This document shows, piece by piece, positions 35,275 to 47,104 of a stretch of DNA of 64,000 nt. The DNA is from Excoecaria cochinchinensis (lineage: Eukaryota > Streptophyta > Magnoliopsida > Malpighiales > Euphorbiaceae), in assembly GCA_947683425.1 (NCBI GenBank), contig CANTUQ010000101.1:25257001-25321000 (forward strand), written 5' to 3'. The position numbers and the translations under genes are program-made. Positions within the stretch are counted from its first letter, which is position 1. Every line of letters starts with the position of its first letter. The notes under the pieces are model-generated. The model did no database searches, had not been told where the DNA came from, and saw only the letters and a program-made list of their open reading frames with translations.

Positions 35275-35492
35275 AGAATATAAGTGGATTAAAGACCTTT
35301 ACTAGCCATTTAATGTTGACTGTGACCGTGATATTAGCTAGACAGCGCCACCACACATACCAAACGTGAAAGAGAGGACAGGGCATTTTCGCATTTCAAG
35401 TAAAAAGCAAGTCTATCTTTTATCATCACCTTCTCTCTTCTAGCCCTAGATTTTCTCTCTCTTTCTCCTCCGTTTTTAATTTTCTCGAGAAA

Positions 35493-37537
35493 ATGGTGCG
35501 CAACTTCTTTTCCTTTCTATTCTTTAAGATTTCAATTTTAGATCTCTTTTATTCTATAGTTTTTTTTTGTTGATAATTTAGACTAAATATTAAAATCTGT
35601 GTTTTTTTTTTTTTTTTTATTTTGTATTTTAGACTTTGATCCGTGATAGTTTATAGTAGATGATTTTGTGAAATTTCTCGCTAGATTATAGGTTATAGGT
35701 TTCGATTAATCTTATAGTTCAACGATCTGAATTACCCTTTGTTTTTTTAATATTAGACTTGACTCTGATTCTACTGTTCGAGGTTGTATTGTACTCTATG
35801 ACATGGTTATTAATCTTGTGTATTTTCTCTGATTTTTTTAGTGTAGTATGTGGGCTGATGGTTAATTTTGGAGTTGACTTTGTTCTCGTGTAACTTGCTA
35901 GTTTTTGCTAAATATAGTGATTTGGGCAATGGTTAGTTTTAGGTTTTGCTGAATGCCTTTTTTAAGTAGTAGTTGTTTTAGTTTCAACAAGCATAAGGAA
36001 ATTGTATTGACCTTTTTTCTCTGACTTCACCAGGCAGATTGATTTGTTGTCGCCGGGGATGATGTTATTGTTTTATCTTATGATGATTTAGACTAGACAG
36101 GCAATTTCTAAGAGAAGGGAAAGATTTCCTTCTCTCTTTCATTGTTTCACCTGCCTGGTTAAGTTTTATGAAGGTTGAGCAATATAGAGTTTTCCTTCTC
36201 TAGAACAGGGAACGTTATGGGATAGAATAAAAAATTCAACGATGAATTGGAAATGAATAGCTTTGAATCGAGTATGTCCCAAAATTCTGAACTGTGAATG
36301 GCGCAAAATTCTGAACTGTGAATGGCGTGCTTTTTTAGTTGGGTTGACTCAAAAGGTTAAATCTGTGTATATATTTCAGGAATGCACTTTCATTATTGTT
36401 TTGTAATATGCCTGTGGATAATGTTTATTGGTTATAGATTTTATATTGCATACAGTTTGGTGGACTTGGTGGCATAAATTATTTAAGATGAAGAGGGAGT
36501 GTATTTCAAGTATTTCTATAGAGGGATCCGACTCTTGTTTTAAGTCATTTTTATGAGTCAAACATAACTTAAAAAAGACAAATATGTGCACATCTATTTC
36601 ATTCATCACCAAGAGTAAGCAAACTAATTTGCAAATTATGCTGATTTGGTAAACAGAAAGAGCATCAAGCTTTCCCTGTGAGGGCAGAGTTTAAGTTATT
36701 CATTGTACCATTTGCAGCTAGCTTGAGGACATGATAGTTAGCTTGGTCGATGACTAAAGATGGAGAAAGAAATCAATTTCATGATTTGTTTGGATCATGT
36801 ACCTTCACAGCCACTTTTGGCACTCATGGGTTCTAAAGGAGCAACTTTTCAACAATGTTTTTGTAGTAATTCCTTGACTAGTTTGTAGACTTGTAGGTGT
36901 TCTGCATTATTGGGAATATGCAAATTTCCACCCCTTGTGTGGTGTGTTTGGGTTGTTGCCAGGTGATTAGTTGATGCTTATCACTATCTATTTTCATGCA
37001 CAGGCCAATGCAGCGTCTGGGATGGCTGTGCATGATGACTGCAAGCTGAAATTTTTAGAATTGAAGGCAAAAAGGACTTACCGCTTCATTGTTTTCAAGA
37101 TCGAGGAGAAGCAGAAACAGGTAGTTGTGGAGAAGCTTGGTGAACCTAATGATAGCTATGAGGCTTTCTCTGCAAGCCTTCCTGCTGATGAGTGTCGATA
37201 TGCCGTCTATGACTTTGATTATGTAACAGATGAGAACTGCCAGAAGAGTAGGATCATTTTTATTGCATGGTAAATGCTTAATATTGCTAAGTGCATCAAT
37301 ATTCCTGATTATCGTTCGTCAAATTTTCTTCTGTGATTTTAACATTTGATTGTTATTTCTCTCATTTATTGTTGATACATGTGAAGGTCGCCTGATACAT
37401 CCAAGGTGAGAAGCAAGATGATTTATGCCAGCTCCAAGGACAGGTTCAAGAGAGAGTTGGATGGTATTCAGATAGAGTTGCAAGCAACTGACCCTACAGA
37501 GATGGGTCTTGATGTTATGAGGAGCCGATCAAATTGA
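35493..37537 (+). CDS. ADF: Actin-depolymerizing factor (ADF/cofilin)
   Basis: Three exons: 35493-35495 (the ATG alone), 37004-37269 and 37387-37537. They sum to 420 nt, or 139 aa, the usual plant ADF length. The intron immediately after the ATG (ATG|GT) is a hallmark of plant ADF genes, and its 1.5 kb length is typical of vegetative members that use it for expression. The protein starts M-ANAASGMAVHDDCKLKF with the regulatory Ser6 that calcium-dependent kinases phosphorylate. The ADF-H domain spans nearly all of it. The actin-binding long helix reads SKMIYASSKDRFKRELDGIQ, and the end is MRSRSN. Family role: binds G- and F-actin, severs filaments and speeds turnover in the cytoplasm. The 5' leader is CT-rich (TCTCTC near 35450-35475). 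No lesions. Confidence 0.97.
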
Positions 37538-39838
37538 ATGTAAGGATACATATAATGTGATGGAAGGTTTATATTATCGGGTTCGCTAAAATGTAATGTT
37601 TATATGATTTGAAACTAGAATTCACTTCATTAAGCTGTCTTTGATATATTTGTGGATTCATGGGGTGTTATCCCCCTTCCAGTGTGATGTTTACGCACAA
37701 TTTATATGATGTTTTGTGGGTTATAATTATCATCTTAATCTGGTCTCTTTTTCTCTGGTGGTAAAGACACACATAATTAGTGATTACAGTAAATTAATAT
37801 GGCCAAAGAGAATCAATGATTCATGGTCAGTTGTTATAGTACATTCTTCAATCTAGATGGATTAGGGAGTTGGGTTTTGGGATGGAATTTACCTTGCTGT
37901 ATGTTTTCAGTGTTATTCTCTCCCTCTAAATGTGGATTTGAATATACTGTTATTTGAAAGGCCAAAACATGAATAGATTTATCCAATATTGCAGTTAAGG
38001 TACTCGGTTGTGGGTAAGGTTTGTAGCATTTAGTTGTGTTTGTTGAAATTAGTTGAAAGAGGTTCAGTCTCGGGGTTATATACTGATATTAAATGATATT
38101 AGTGTAATATCGTCTTGCTGCGACTTTGTAGCACGTTGAGTTTGTAAATAATGTGCTGCGAAGTCGCACGCAACTTCGTTTTCGGCTGGGGCCTTGACTC
38201 TAATGCCCCTTGGCATGTGGCGTCAATTTATCTCCAATTCATAGAGGGTAATTACTTAGAAAAAAGTTGGAACTTCAATTCAAGTACTTATGTTTTGTTG
38301 AGCTCTGCCATATCATTTGTTGGAAAGTTGTGGATTTTATTTTATATGGAAGATTTTTTCACGTTTGAGGCAGTGGCGTTAATCATTAGATCTGTTAAAA
38401 TATTCAATTATTCGAAAATTATTTGTTCAAAAAGGAATACATTTTTACTTTTTCTCAAGTGTATTTTGCCCATTTTTACTTTTCTTCTTAATAATATAAA
38501 TAAGATCCTTTTTTTATTATTAATAAAACAAAATCTTCATCAGCAGTCGCTGTAGATTTTTTTTTCTTTTAGTAAAGATTTATTTATTTTTTCTTCTCTT
38601 GAGGTTAGTAAAGATTGATTGTTATATGTCAGAAGTGCAAAAGTTCTGAGAAAATAATTCAAATAATTACATTTACTAAATAATGATATCCGACACTAGT
38701 ATTTTCATTGTTTCTAATTGGTTAATAATTTACACCAATAAAATAATAAATATAAAGTTCAGGTTTCATTAAACACAGGATAAAAAGGTGGGGAGAATGA
38801 TCATATTTTGTTATTTTTCTAGAAAATAATGTAATGTTTAAATAAATGAAATTTGATTGTGGTCTAGGTACTTGATTGTTAGTAAATCTTATGGGTTTAG
38901 ACATGTATTCGAATTCTGTCAAAAGCCTGCTTATTAAGAAATGGAGCTTCAATTTTGCATATAAATTATGGATTTGATCAAGTTAGATCATATATTATTT
39001 TTATATTTTTTTTATTAATTATACAATTTAAAATATTTAAAAATAAATACAAAATAAGATTTTATATATTTGTTAATGTATTAAATTATTTTACATTATA
39101 TCTTTATAATTTTGTATAATATAAATATATCATTCTATACATCAAAAAATATTTCTTCCTTAAATATTATTTTTAAGGAGTGGCTCAATACCTCAAGTAG
39201 ACCCACCTTTCTTTTATTCAGGCTTAGAAAGGTTGAATAGGAAAAAAAAAAAAAAAAATTAAAGGTCGATTAGGTATGGTACAAATCCAATCCAAAACCG
39301 AAGATGAACACTGTAAAATGTGAGGACAAAGAGCTCTTCATCCCAAATAATTGTCATTTTTTTATTAAAAAAATTCTATTCTATTTAAAATGTAATTTTA
39401 TAAAATCAAAACAATTTATTATATTTATTTTAACTTTTGTCTTTTTTTAGAAGCATCAACACTGAATTAATATTTTTATTAATTTATTTTATATGACAGA
39501 AAAGGAAAAAAAAGCGAAAAATTCGAACTCGAAATTTTCTATTATATTGATATCAATATTTATCACTGATACCAATCTTTTTCTTTTTCATAATTTTTCA
39601 TGACATTTGTCTTCTTATATTATTAGAAGGGATATCTTAATTTCTATAAGATTAATAAAAATAAATTATTAACTTGATATGGTTGAATGAGCAAAATAGT
39701 GATATGGCATGGGATTGTTGTGTAACCATTTAGTTTTCCTCAATTTGACTATTTTTAAGGTTTTCTTTTTTCATTTAACTTTATAATTCTCAAATTTCAA
39801 AGATTATGATTTACATATATATTTTTTATTTTTTACCT
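37538..39838. other. ADF 3' flank and gene-free spacer
   Basis: The 3' UTR of ADF should lie in the first few hundred bases. A plus-strand ORF at 38151-38555 (start MCCEVARNFVFGW) has no recognisable domain. The remainder is AT-rich with an A17 run near 39243. Confidence 0.5.
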
Positions 39839-39841
39839 TTA

Positions 39842-42767
39842 GGCTTTGTTTGGATGGGGGGTAGGGATGGGTAAGTAATGGAAGGGTAAGGGAAGGTAGA
39901 CATTTATCCTTGTTTGGGAAGAAGTGAGCTAAAAAATGGAAGGGATTGGAAGGGTAGCCCTTACCCCTCTCTTCCCTTGGTTTTTCTTATTTTAGCTACA
40001 CCCCGATTTGGGGTGTAGGGAGGGGGTAACTAATGAAAAAAAATTTTCTTCCAATTTTATCCTCTTCTATTTTATTTTATCTATTTGTCGTACAGTAACA
40101 TACCTAAACTGTTCTTTCACTCGATTTTGTCAAATTTGAGCTCGCAACCGCGCTCCGCCTCTCATCACTGCCATCCGCCTGTTTGCCATCGCTCTCTTCC
40201 GTTCTCCTTGGTGACAGGTGAGTCACTGGTCATTTGTTCTTCTATTCATTTCTTTTTTTCATGGTTTGATTATATAATTTGGACTTTTGATTTTGATTTT
40301 TCTTTTATATTATGTTACCCCTGATTCTTCAATGAAAGCCTTGAGTTAGGAATTCAAATTTATTTTGTTGTTCTTTTTTCAGTTGTTCTCTTTCCCTTTC
40401 CAAATTTATCTTCAATTCAAGAATTGTAAAATAGGTATGCTATTGGTGAATTTTCTCCACTTCAATTTGCAGTGATTTTTCTTCACAAGTCACATTGTGA
40501 TTGATGTTTGTATATTTGCAGAATCTTCACTTGGCTTCTACCCAAAACTGCTCTTTCATCAGAACAACTGGAATTTACGTTTCTGTTTCTCAGGTATTTT
40601 TTTGGGTGTATTTATGCAAAAATTTAAGCTTCTAAATAAATCAGCTTTTTATTCCTGAAATATTAATATTGGCTTTGATTATATATGCATTTAGTTGTTT
40701 ATACTTGATTTTGTATGTATTTATTGTTGTGTACTCATTGCCAATTTTTTAAATCTTGATTTAATTATAGATGGATCGAGAAAAAAATTAAAGAAAATGC
40801 TTTTTGCAAGTTGCAACGCATTCAACATTTATCAGTAGTAAAAGTTGTTTGCATCATTGTGTATTGGCTTGGATTGCGAAGACATGAACTTAGAAACAAA
40901 GTTGATCGCATTTTGAGATTAGAGGGAGAAATTGTAAGGTCAGAATTAATGAATAAGATTGTCAGTCATGATTTAGGCCGTAAAATGATAAGAATGGGTC
41001 CTGCAGCATTTACGGGACTATGTGATCTTCTAGTTAGAGAAGGTGGTCTTCGACCTACAATACGTGTAAGTGTAGAAGAACAAGTGACAAAAACGATTTA
41101 TTTGTTAGGACATAATGTTAGTAACCGTGAAATTGCTTTTTTCTTTTATCGTTCTGGAGAGACAATTAGTCGTCATTTACATAATGTATTAAGAGGTATA
41201 TTGGAGTTGGAAGATAAATTTCTCGTACAACCTGATGGGTCTCAAGTTCCTCCAGAAATATACAACAGCAATAGTTTCTATCCATTTTTTAAGGTGAAAA
41301 ATTCATCTTCTTTTAATTTTGAGATCTTATATACATATATGATTCAGCATAATTAATAATAAATTTAATGTCAGGATTGTATTGGAGCAATTGATGGAAC
41401 ACATATTCGTGTGAAAGTTCGTTCACACGAAGCTCCTAGATATCGTGGTAGAAAAGATTACCCAACCCAAAATGTTTTGGCTGCATGTACATTTGATTTG
41501 AAATTCACCTATGTCTTACTTGGATGGGAAGGGACAGCATCTGACTCTAGAATATTGAAAAATGCATTAACTAGAGAATATCCTCTTAAAATTCCAGAAA
41601 GTACATATGTCACTTTAATTTATAAAAATAATTACTATACATATATATATACACACACACATATAAAGTTAATAACTAATATACTTGTTTATAGGAAAAT
41701 ATTACCTTGTTGATGCTGGATTCATGTTGAAAAGTGGTCTTATTACACCATATAGAGGAGAACGTTATCACTTGAAAGAGTATTCCCGAAATCCATCACG
41801 AAATGCTCGAGAGTTATTTAATCATCGACATTCTTCTTTACGGAATGCAATTGAACGTGCTTTTGGTGTACTTAAAAAGGTTTTTCCCATTTTAAGTTCA
41901 ACAGAACCTAATTATTGTATTGAAACTCAAAAAAAAATTATTTTGGCTTGTTGTATTTTGCATAACTACTTGAGGGATGTAGATCCAGATGAGGAAATAC
42001 TTGCTGAGGTTGATGATGAACTTGCAAATAACAGTGCTTCACAAGAAAGGCATAATAATGCAAATGAGGATACAATTGCTGGAGAATTGATTATGAATTC
42101 TATAGCCGAATCAATGTGGGTTGATTACAATGTGTGATGTTTCGATTTTTTTTGAACCTTGTGTATTTTCATGTTTGTAACCTTTAATTTCAAATATATG
42201 TCAATGTAATGTTTCATGGTATTACATTTTAATTACTATGGTGGCAATACTTTTTTTTTTAATATATAAATTTTAATATGTTGTTTTCTTCTTATATGTA
42301 AATTTGTATATAATTTTTTAACATATTATAATTTTTTTAAAAAAATAATTAGTTTATGTTTAATTTTATTTACCAAGTTTTTTATTATTTTATTTTCTTA
42401 AAAGAAAAAAAAAAGCAAAGTTCCAGTGGATTTCATGAAATTGCCCCGTGAAATTGAATTGTTTGTTTTAACTTTATTAAAATGTGACATAGTGGACAGT
42501 GTATTCCACTATGTCATCCCGTGAAATGGAACAACAAAAAGAACCACTTTGAATTCCACGGTAAGTATAAAAATAGTATTACTATAATGGCAATTTGGTC
42601 ATTTTATATACTTACCTTTCCTTTAATTACTCTTCTATTTTTATTCTTTCCCAAACAATGGAAAGGTAGTCACGTACCGTTCCCTTTCTTTCTCCTTCCT
42701 TTCCTGTCTCTACCGTTCCCTACCCTTTCATTAATTACCCCTCTCTACCCCCCATCCAAACAAAGCC
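39842..42767. mobile_element. PIF/Harbinger DNA transposon, 2,926 bp
   Basis: Terminal inverted repeats begin GGCTTTGTTTGGATGGGGGG at the left; the right end is its complement (CCCCCCATCCAAACAAAGCC) and matches for about 26 bases or more. The element is flanked by TTA on both sides (39839-39841, 42768-42770), the 3-bp target preferred by PIF/Harbinger. It encodes a DDE transposase on the plus strand. The Myb/trihelix-like second protein that autonomous members normally carry is not visible, so the element may depend on others. The nearly perfect inverted repeats suggest it is fairly young. Confidence 0.95.
40771..42137 (+). CDS. Harbinger-type DDE transposase (DDE_4 superfamily)
   Basis: Coding blocks end at 41293, then 41375-41600 and 41695-42137, joined by short GT-AG introns in phase. 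The first block has the N-terminal helix-turn-helix-like segment (around SVEEQVTKTIYLLGHNVSN, REIAFFFYRSGETISRHLHN). The catalytic triad is complete: Asp in CIGAIDGTHI, Asp in GTASDSRILK and Glu in RNAIERAFGVLKK. It ends IAESMWVDYNV. The nuclease cuts and rejoins element ends in the nucleus. The start is uncertain. An ATG at 40771 is out of frame by one base with the main frame across a seven-A run; it directly follows an acceptor-like TTATAG, so it may be an internal exon border instead. No internal stop was seen in the three blocks, so activity is possible if the N-terminus is intact. Confidence 0.85.
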
Positions 42768-42770
42768 TTA

Positions 42771-43094
42771 TGCACTAAAAAAGAGATAAGAGTGAGAATA
42801 TATAATTTTAATGAATTAATGAAAATATATTTTAATAAATTAAATTTTAAATAATTGAAAATAATTAATGATCTTTTTAATATGCGAGAAAAATAAAAGT
42901 CCAATTGAGTGAAATGAGAGACGGGACAGTAAAAAATACTTCTTCTGTGAGTTTATTTTTCTTTCCGAAATGTTTGGTTGGCGAGAAAAGGCAGTAAGGA
43001 AAGGAAAATTTTTCCTCTGTATGACCCGAAATTTAACAATATTAACACTAAGACTAGTAATCTAAGGCAATAGTACCATTCTTCACAAATTACA
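42771..43094 (+). promoter_or_regulatory. Short 5' flank of the PPR gene
   Basis: Only 324 bp separate the Harbinger element from the PPR start codon. It is AT-rich with no clear TATA box. The transposon therefore sits in, or just upstream of, the PPR promoter. Confidence 0.5.
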
Positions 43095-45725
43095 ATGGGC
43101 AAAATTGCTCCCTCTCTTTACAGATTGTTTCACACGGTAACAGCAAACGATAAAATTTCTGTTTTAGCTGTAGATACGATTCAAAATCATCACAATTATC
43201 TTGCTCTGCTCTCATGCAAAGACCTGAACTTTCTCCTTAAAGTTCATGCCCGCTTGGTAGTCTCAGGCCTTCAAAAAGATCATTTGACGAATACACATCT
43301 CCTCAAATCTTATTTATTGTTTAAAAAATGCGACTTTGCTCGTTTTTTGTTTGATTCAATGCCAAATCACAGTGTTAGATTGTACAACTCCATGATACGA
43401 GCTTATGCAAGTTCGAAAGACCACCATGCAGCTATAAAAATGTATCACTGTATGTTACACAGAAGCCTAGAGCCGGACAAATATACATTTACTTTTGTTT
43501 TGAAAGCTTGTTCTGGCGCATTGGAGTTCAAAGAGGGTCTTTTGATTCATCGAGATATAGTCTACAGGGGGCTAGAGTGTGATGTTTTTGTTGGGACTGC
43601 ACTCATTGGCCTGTACTGCAAAATGGGTGATTTCGTATTGGCAAGAAAAGTATTTGATAAAATGTCTGAGATAGACGTTATAAGTTGCAATGCAATGATT
43701 TTGGGTTTGTCACAGAGTGTGGATCCTCAGAAAGCTCTGGGGTTCGTTAAGAGTATGCAATTGGTTGGTCTGGATCCTGATAAAGTGACTATTGTGAATT
43801 TGGTTCCAGCTATTTCAAGATTGGGTGACATTAGTGCTTGTAGATCCATTCATGGTTATGTGATCAGGAAAGGTTTTAATGCGGTTGTTTCTGATGGTTT
43901 GATTGATATGTACTCCAAGTGCGGGCACGTGGATGCCGCTTGTCAAATTTTTGAAAGAATGAATGTTAGGAGTGGTATTTCTTGGAGAACAATGATGTCA
44001 GGATATGCATATAATGAATGCTTCCTTGAGGTTTTTGAGTTGTTCGATTGCATGAAGAGAGAGACTGATAAGTTGAGTAACCTATCAGTTGCAAGTGCAC
44101 TTTTGGCTGCTGCAGAGATGAGAGATTTAGGTAGAGGGAAGGAAATTCACGATTTTGCTAGACAACAAGGAATTGATTCAGATGTTATAGTTGCGACTGC
44201 TTTGATGAGTATGTATGCAAAATGTGGAGATATAAATACGGCCAAACAATTGCTTCAAGGGCTTGAAGAAAGGGATTTGGTTGCTTGGTCAGCAATTATA
44301 TCAGCTCTAGTCCAATCAGGGTATGCTGAAGAAGCACTGTCTTTATTTCAAGATATGCAGAAAGATGGTTTGAAGGCGAATAAAATTACCCTCATGAGTG
44401 TACTTCCTGCTTGTGCAGAAGTATTGTCTATGAGATTTGGCAAAAGTGTTCACTGTTATGCTGTTAAAGCAAATTTTGACTTGGATGTCTCAATTGGAAC
44501 TGCCTTAGTCTCCATGTATGCTAAATGTGGATTCTTTGCGTCTGCACTGACCATATTCAATAGAATGTCATGCAAAGATATTGTGACCTGGAATGCTTTG
44601 ATTAATGGGTATGTGCAGATTGGTGACCCTCATTATGCAATGGAGATGTTCTGCAAATTACAGATATCCGAAATACAGCCAGACTCAGGAAGTATGGTGG
44701 TTTTGCTTTCAGCCTGTGTCCTTTCATATGACAAAGACCAAGGACCCTGCATTCATGGACAGATTATAAAGTATGGCTTTGATTCTCATTGGCATGTAAA
44801 TAATGCTCTGATTGACATGTATGCCAAATGTGGAAGCCTTACCACAGCTGAATGCTTGTTCAAGAGTAGTGAGTTCACAGGAAACGAGATATCTTGGAAC
44901 ATACTGATTGCAGGATATGTGCACAATGGACATGCCAAAGAAGCTATTTCTGCATTTCGCTGCATGGCATTACAGAATCTTCAGCCCAATGGAGTCACGA
45001 TTGTGAGTGTCCTTCCTGCGGTAGCATATCTATCAGCCTTAGAGGAAGGCATGGCTCTTCATGCCTGTGTTATTCGAATGGGTTTTCAGAATAATCTACA
45101 AATTGGGAACTGTCTTATTGACATGTATGCAAAATGTGGGCAGCTCCATCACTCAGAAAACTTATTTCATGAGATGAAAATCAAAAACACCATTTCATGG
45201 AATGTGATGCTTGCAGGGTATGCAGTTCACGGACAAGGGAATCGTGCTGTTGAACTTTTCTCAATTATGCGAAAGAATCATATCAATGCTGACTCTCTGT
45301 CGATCATCAATGTCTTGTCTGCTTGCAGGCATGTGGGTTTGATAGATGAAGGGAGGAAAATATTTGAATCAATGTACAAAGACCACCAGCTTGAACCAGG
45401 TTTGGAACATTATGCTAGCATGGTGGATTTATTAGGTCGTGCTGGATTATTTGATGAAATTTTGCAATTAATCAATGCAATGCCATTTGAACCTGATGCT
45501 AGAGTGTGGGGGGCCTTATTGGGTGCATGCAAAATGCATTCTAATGTGCAGTTAGCTGAATTTGCTCTTGATCACCTTGGTCAACTTGAGCCTACAAATC
45601 CTACTCATCATGTTGCTTTATCAAATATCTATGCTAATTCTGGTAGGTGGGGAGATGCACGCAGTACAAGATCAAAGATGATCAGGACAGGTCTGAAGAA
45701 AAGTCCAGGATTGAGCTGGGTTTGA
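43095..45725 (+). CDS. Pentatricopeptide repeat protein, E-subgroup PLS class (At2g39620-like)
   Basis: A single intronless ORF of 876 aa, typical for PLS-class PPR genes. Repeats of about 31-36 residues run from about residue 60 to the C-terminus, with recurrent signatures such as NALIDMYAKCG, SWNVMLAGYAVHGQG and HYASMVDLLGRAGL. It ends GLKKSPGLSWV without a DYW domain, and its order of repeats matches what I recall of Arabidopsis At2g39620 (PCMP-E33). The N-terminus (MGKIAPSLYRLFHTV) is basic and hydroxylated and likely a mitochondrial transit peptide. Family role: sequence-specific binding of organellar RNA, often for C-to-U editing with a partner supplying the deaminase. RNA target unknown. 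No lesions; the start is the first ATG of the frame. Confidence 0.95.
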   Translation: MGKIAPSLYRLFHTVTANDKISVLAVDTIQNHHNYLALLSCKDLNFLLKVHARLVVSGLQKDHLTNTHLLKSYLLFKKCDFARFLFDSMPNHSVRLYNSMIRAYASSKDHHAAIKMYHCMLHRSLEPDKYTFTFVLKACSGALEFKEGLLIHRDIVYRGLECDVFVGTALIGLYCKMGDFVLARKVFDKMSEIDVISCNAMILGLSQSVDPQKALGFVKSMQLVGLDPDKVTIVNLVPAISRLGDISACRSIHGYVIRKGFNAVVSDGLIDMYSKCGHVDAACQIFERMNVRSGISWRTMMSGYAYNECFLEVFELFDCMKRETDKLSNLSVASALLAAAEMRDLGRGKEIHDFARQQGIDSDVIVATALMSMYAKCGDINTAKQLLQGLEERDLVAWSAIISALVQSGYAEEALSLFQDMQKDGLKANKITLMSVLPACAEVLSMRFGKSVHCYAVKANFDLDVSIGTALVSMYAKCGFFASALTIFNRMSCKDIVTWNALINGYVQIGDPHYAMEMFCKLQISEIQPDSGSMVVLLSACVLSYDKDQGPCIHGQIIKYGFDSHWHVNNALIDMYAKCGSLTTAECLFKSSEFTGNEISWNILIAGYVHNGHAKEAISAFRCMALQNLQPNGVTIVSVLPAVAYLSALEEGMALHACVIRMGFQNNLQIGNCLIDMYAKCGQLHHSENLFHEMKIKNTISWNVMLAGYAVHGQGNRAVELFSIMRKNHINADSLSIINVLSACRHVGLIDEGRKIFESMYKDHQLEPGLEHYASMVDLLGRAGLFDEILQLINAMPFEPDARVWGALLGACKMHSNVQLAEFALDHLGQLEPTNPTHHVALSNIYANSGRWGDARSTRSKMIRTGLKKSPGLSWV

Positions 45726-46849
45726 AGCAGTGCACAAAGATTGATTTGATGGTTTTGAGGGAGTGGTGTGAGCAAATTAAATATTTAGAGATATGATTTC
45801 AGAACATTTAAGAATATGGGAAAAGAAATGATATTTTTCCAATTGGAGATTTTTACAGGTTATAGAGGATAACAATTGCTTTCAAAGCATAGGTGATGTT
45901 GCCCATAAAATTTTGCTCTCCCTGCTTGTAGTCCATTGTCCAGATGCTCAAGAACTTTCATATTTTCACATATTCACATTATCAGACATCTTTTTTTATC
46001 AGAACCCGAGCTGCAAGCTGTAAACTCATTGGTTGAGATACTGCTAGTTAGCCAGTTCCCTCGTTTGGTCAAGCAGTCTCCCAGTGAAGCGGAATACGGA
46101 TGGCCATATGGACAAGTACAGACATGCCTTTGCTTAGAAATGGCATGTCTATGAAAAAAGCTTGCAACTAACTGGACTCTTTCATGTTTAGCTCACAGGT
46201 TCCAGTCACATTGATGAATGTTGAATTGGTTCTTGTTTCATGAATTGTTCGAGTTGCAAACGGATGGACAATCAACCTGGAATTAACGATATGCCTACTG
46301 AAACACTTGCTGCAGTATTATGCACATTAGGGATGAGCCATATGATATGAAAATCTCACATATGGTTTTGGAACAGAGATTCTTTGTATTGAATGACAAC
46401 CATGACAACTGCTTGCTCAATCCAAGGGAAATTATGCCGAAGGTTTACAAAATTATTATGAAGCTATTAAAGAATATGTTGGTCAAGGCGATAGGTGATG
46501 ATGCCCCTTGTTTTCAGTACCAATGGGAGAGGTTATCAGAAGGTAATTACCTTATTGTATTTATGTTGCAATTATTTCGAAACTTCTTCTTATCTGTGTC
46601 AATTTGTTTGTTCGTTTACAGTTGAAAATGATTTTTCTGAAGATGGTTAACAACCATCTATTGAAGTTACAGCATTTTCTTGGAGCTTCAGGGTGAATAA
46701 TTTTATGTGCTATCCTCGAGGTAAAAACTTGCAGTTTCAGTGACACTCATTATTGAAGCAATTCTTATAATTCTAGGTCTTTGATGGTTTCATACCCAAA
46801 TATTGATTTTGGTGTGGGTTGAAACCCCAATGTGATTGGTTTAATCATA
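45726..46849. other. PPR 3' flank, no further gene recognised
   Basis: Contains short plus-strand ORFs (45936-46154, 46320-46625) without recognisable domains. The second, starting MHIRDEPYDMKIS, looks like coding sequence in composition but matches nothing I know. The PPR 3' UTR probably covers the first part. Confidence 0.4.
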
Positions 46850-47104
46850 CTCCCTCCATATCAAAATAGATGACGTTTAAGAAATTTTTTTTTGTTTTAT
46901 AATACATGACGTTTTGATATAATTAAGAAATATTAATTAAGTTTTATCAAATAAACCCTTAAGTGCTTTTAGAAAAAGACAAGAGTTTGTTAGTGAATGC
47001 AATGAATATAGTAAGGGTAACAAAGTCTTTTAATAGTGGAGTAATTACATTTCTTAATTACTGTGCATTCTCCTTAAACGTCATCTATTTTGATATGGAG
47101 GGAG
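46850..47104. mobile_element. Stowaway MITE (Tc1/mariner), 255 bp
   Basis: The ends are CTCCCTCCATATCAAAATAG and its complement, extending to about 32 bp including GATGACGTTTAAG, flanked by the TA target duplication (46848-46849, 47105-47106). This is the classic Stowaway terminus. No coding capacity. Confidence 0.96.

Noticed and set aside
38151..38555. 134-aa plus-strand ORF downstream of ADF
   Set aside because: No domain, AT-rich second half, no splice or promoter context.
45726..45800. Possible extension of the PPR protein into a DYW domain by frameshift
   Set aside because: Downstream frames show no DYW motifs, and the protein already ends at the position usual for a short E-class member.
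46320..46625. 101-aa ORF after the PPR gene
   Set aside because: Looks faintly coding but I recognise nothing and see no partner exon.
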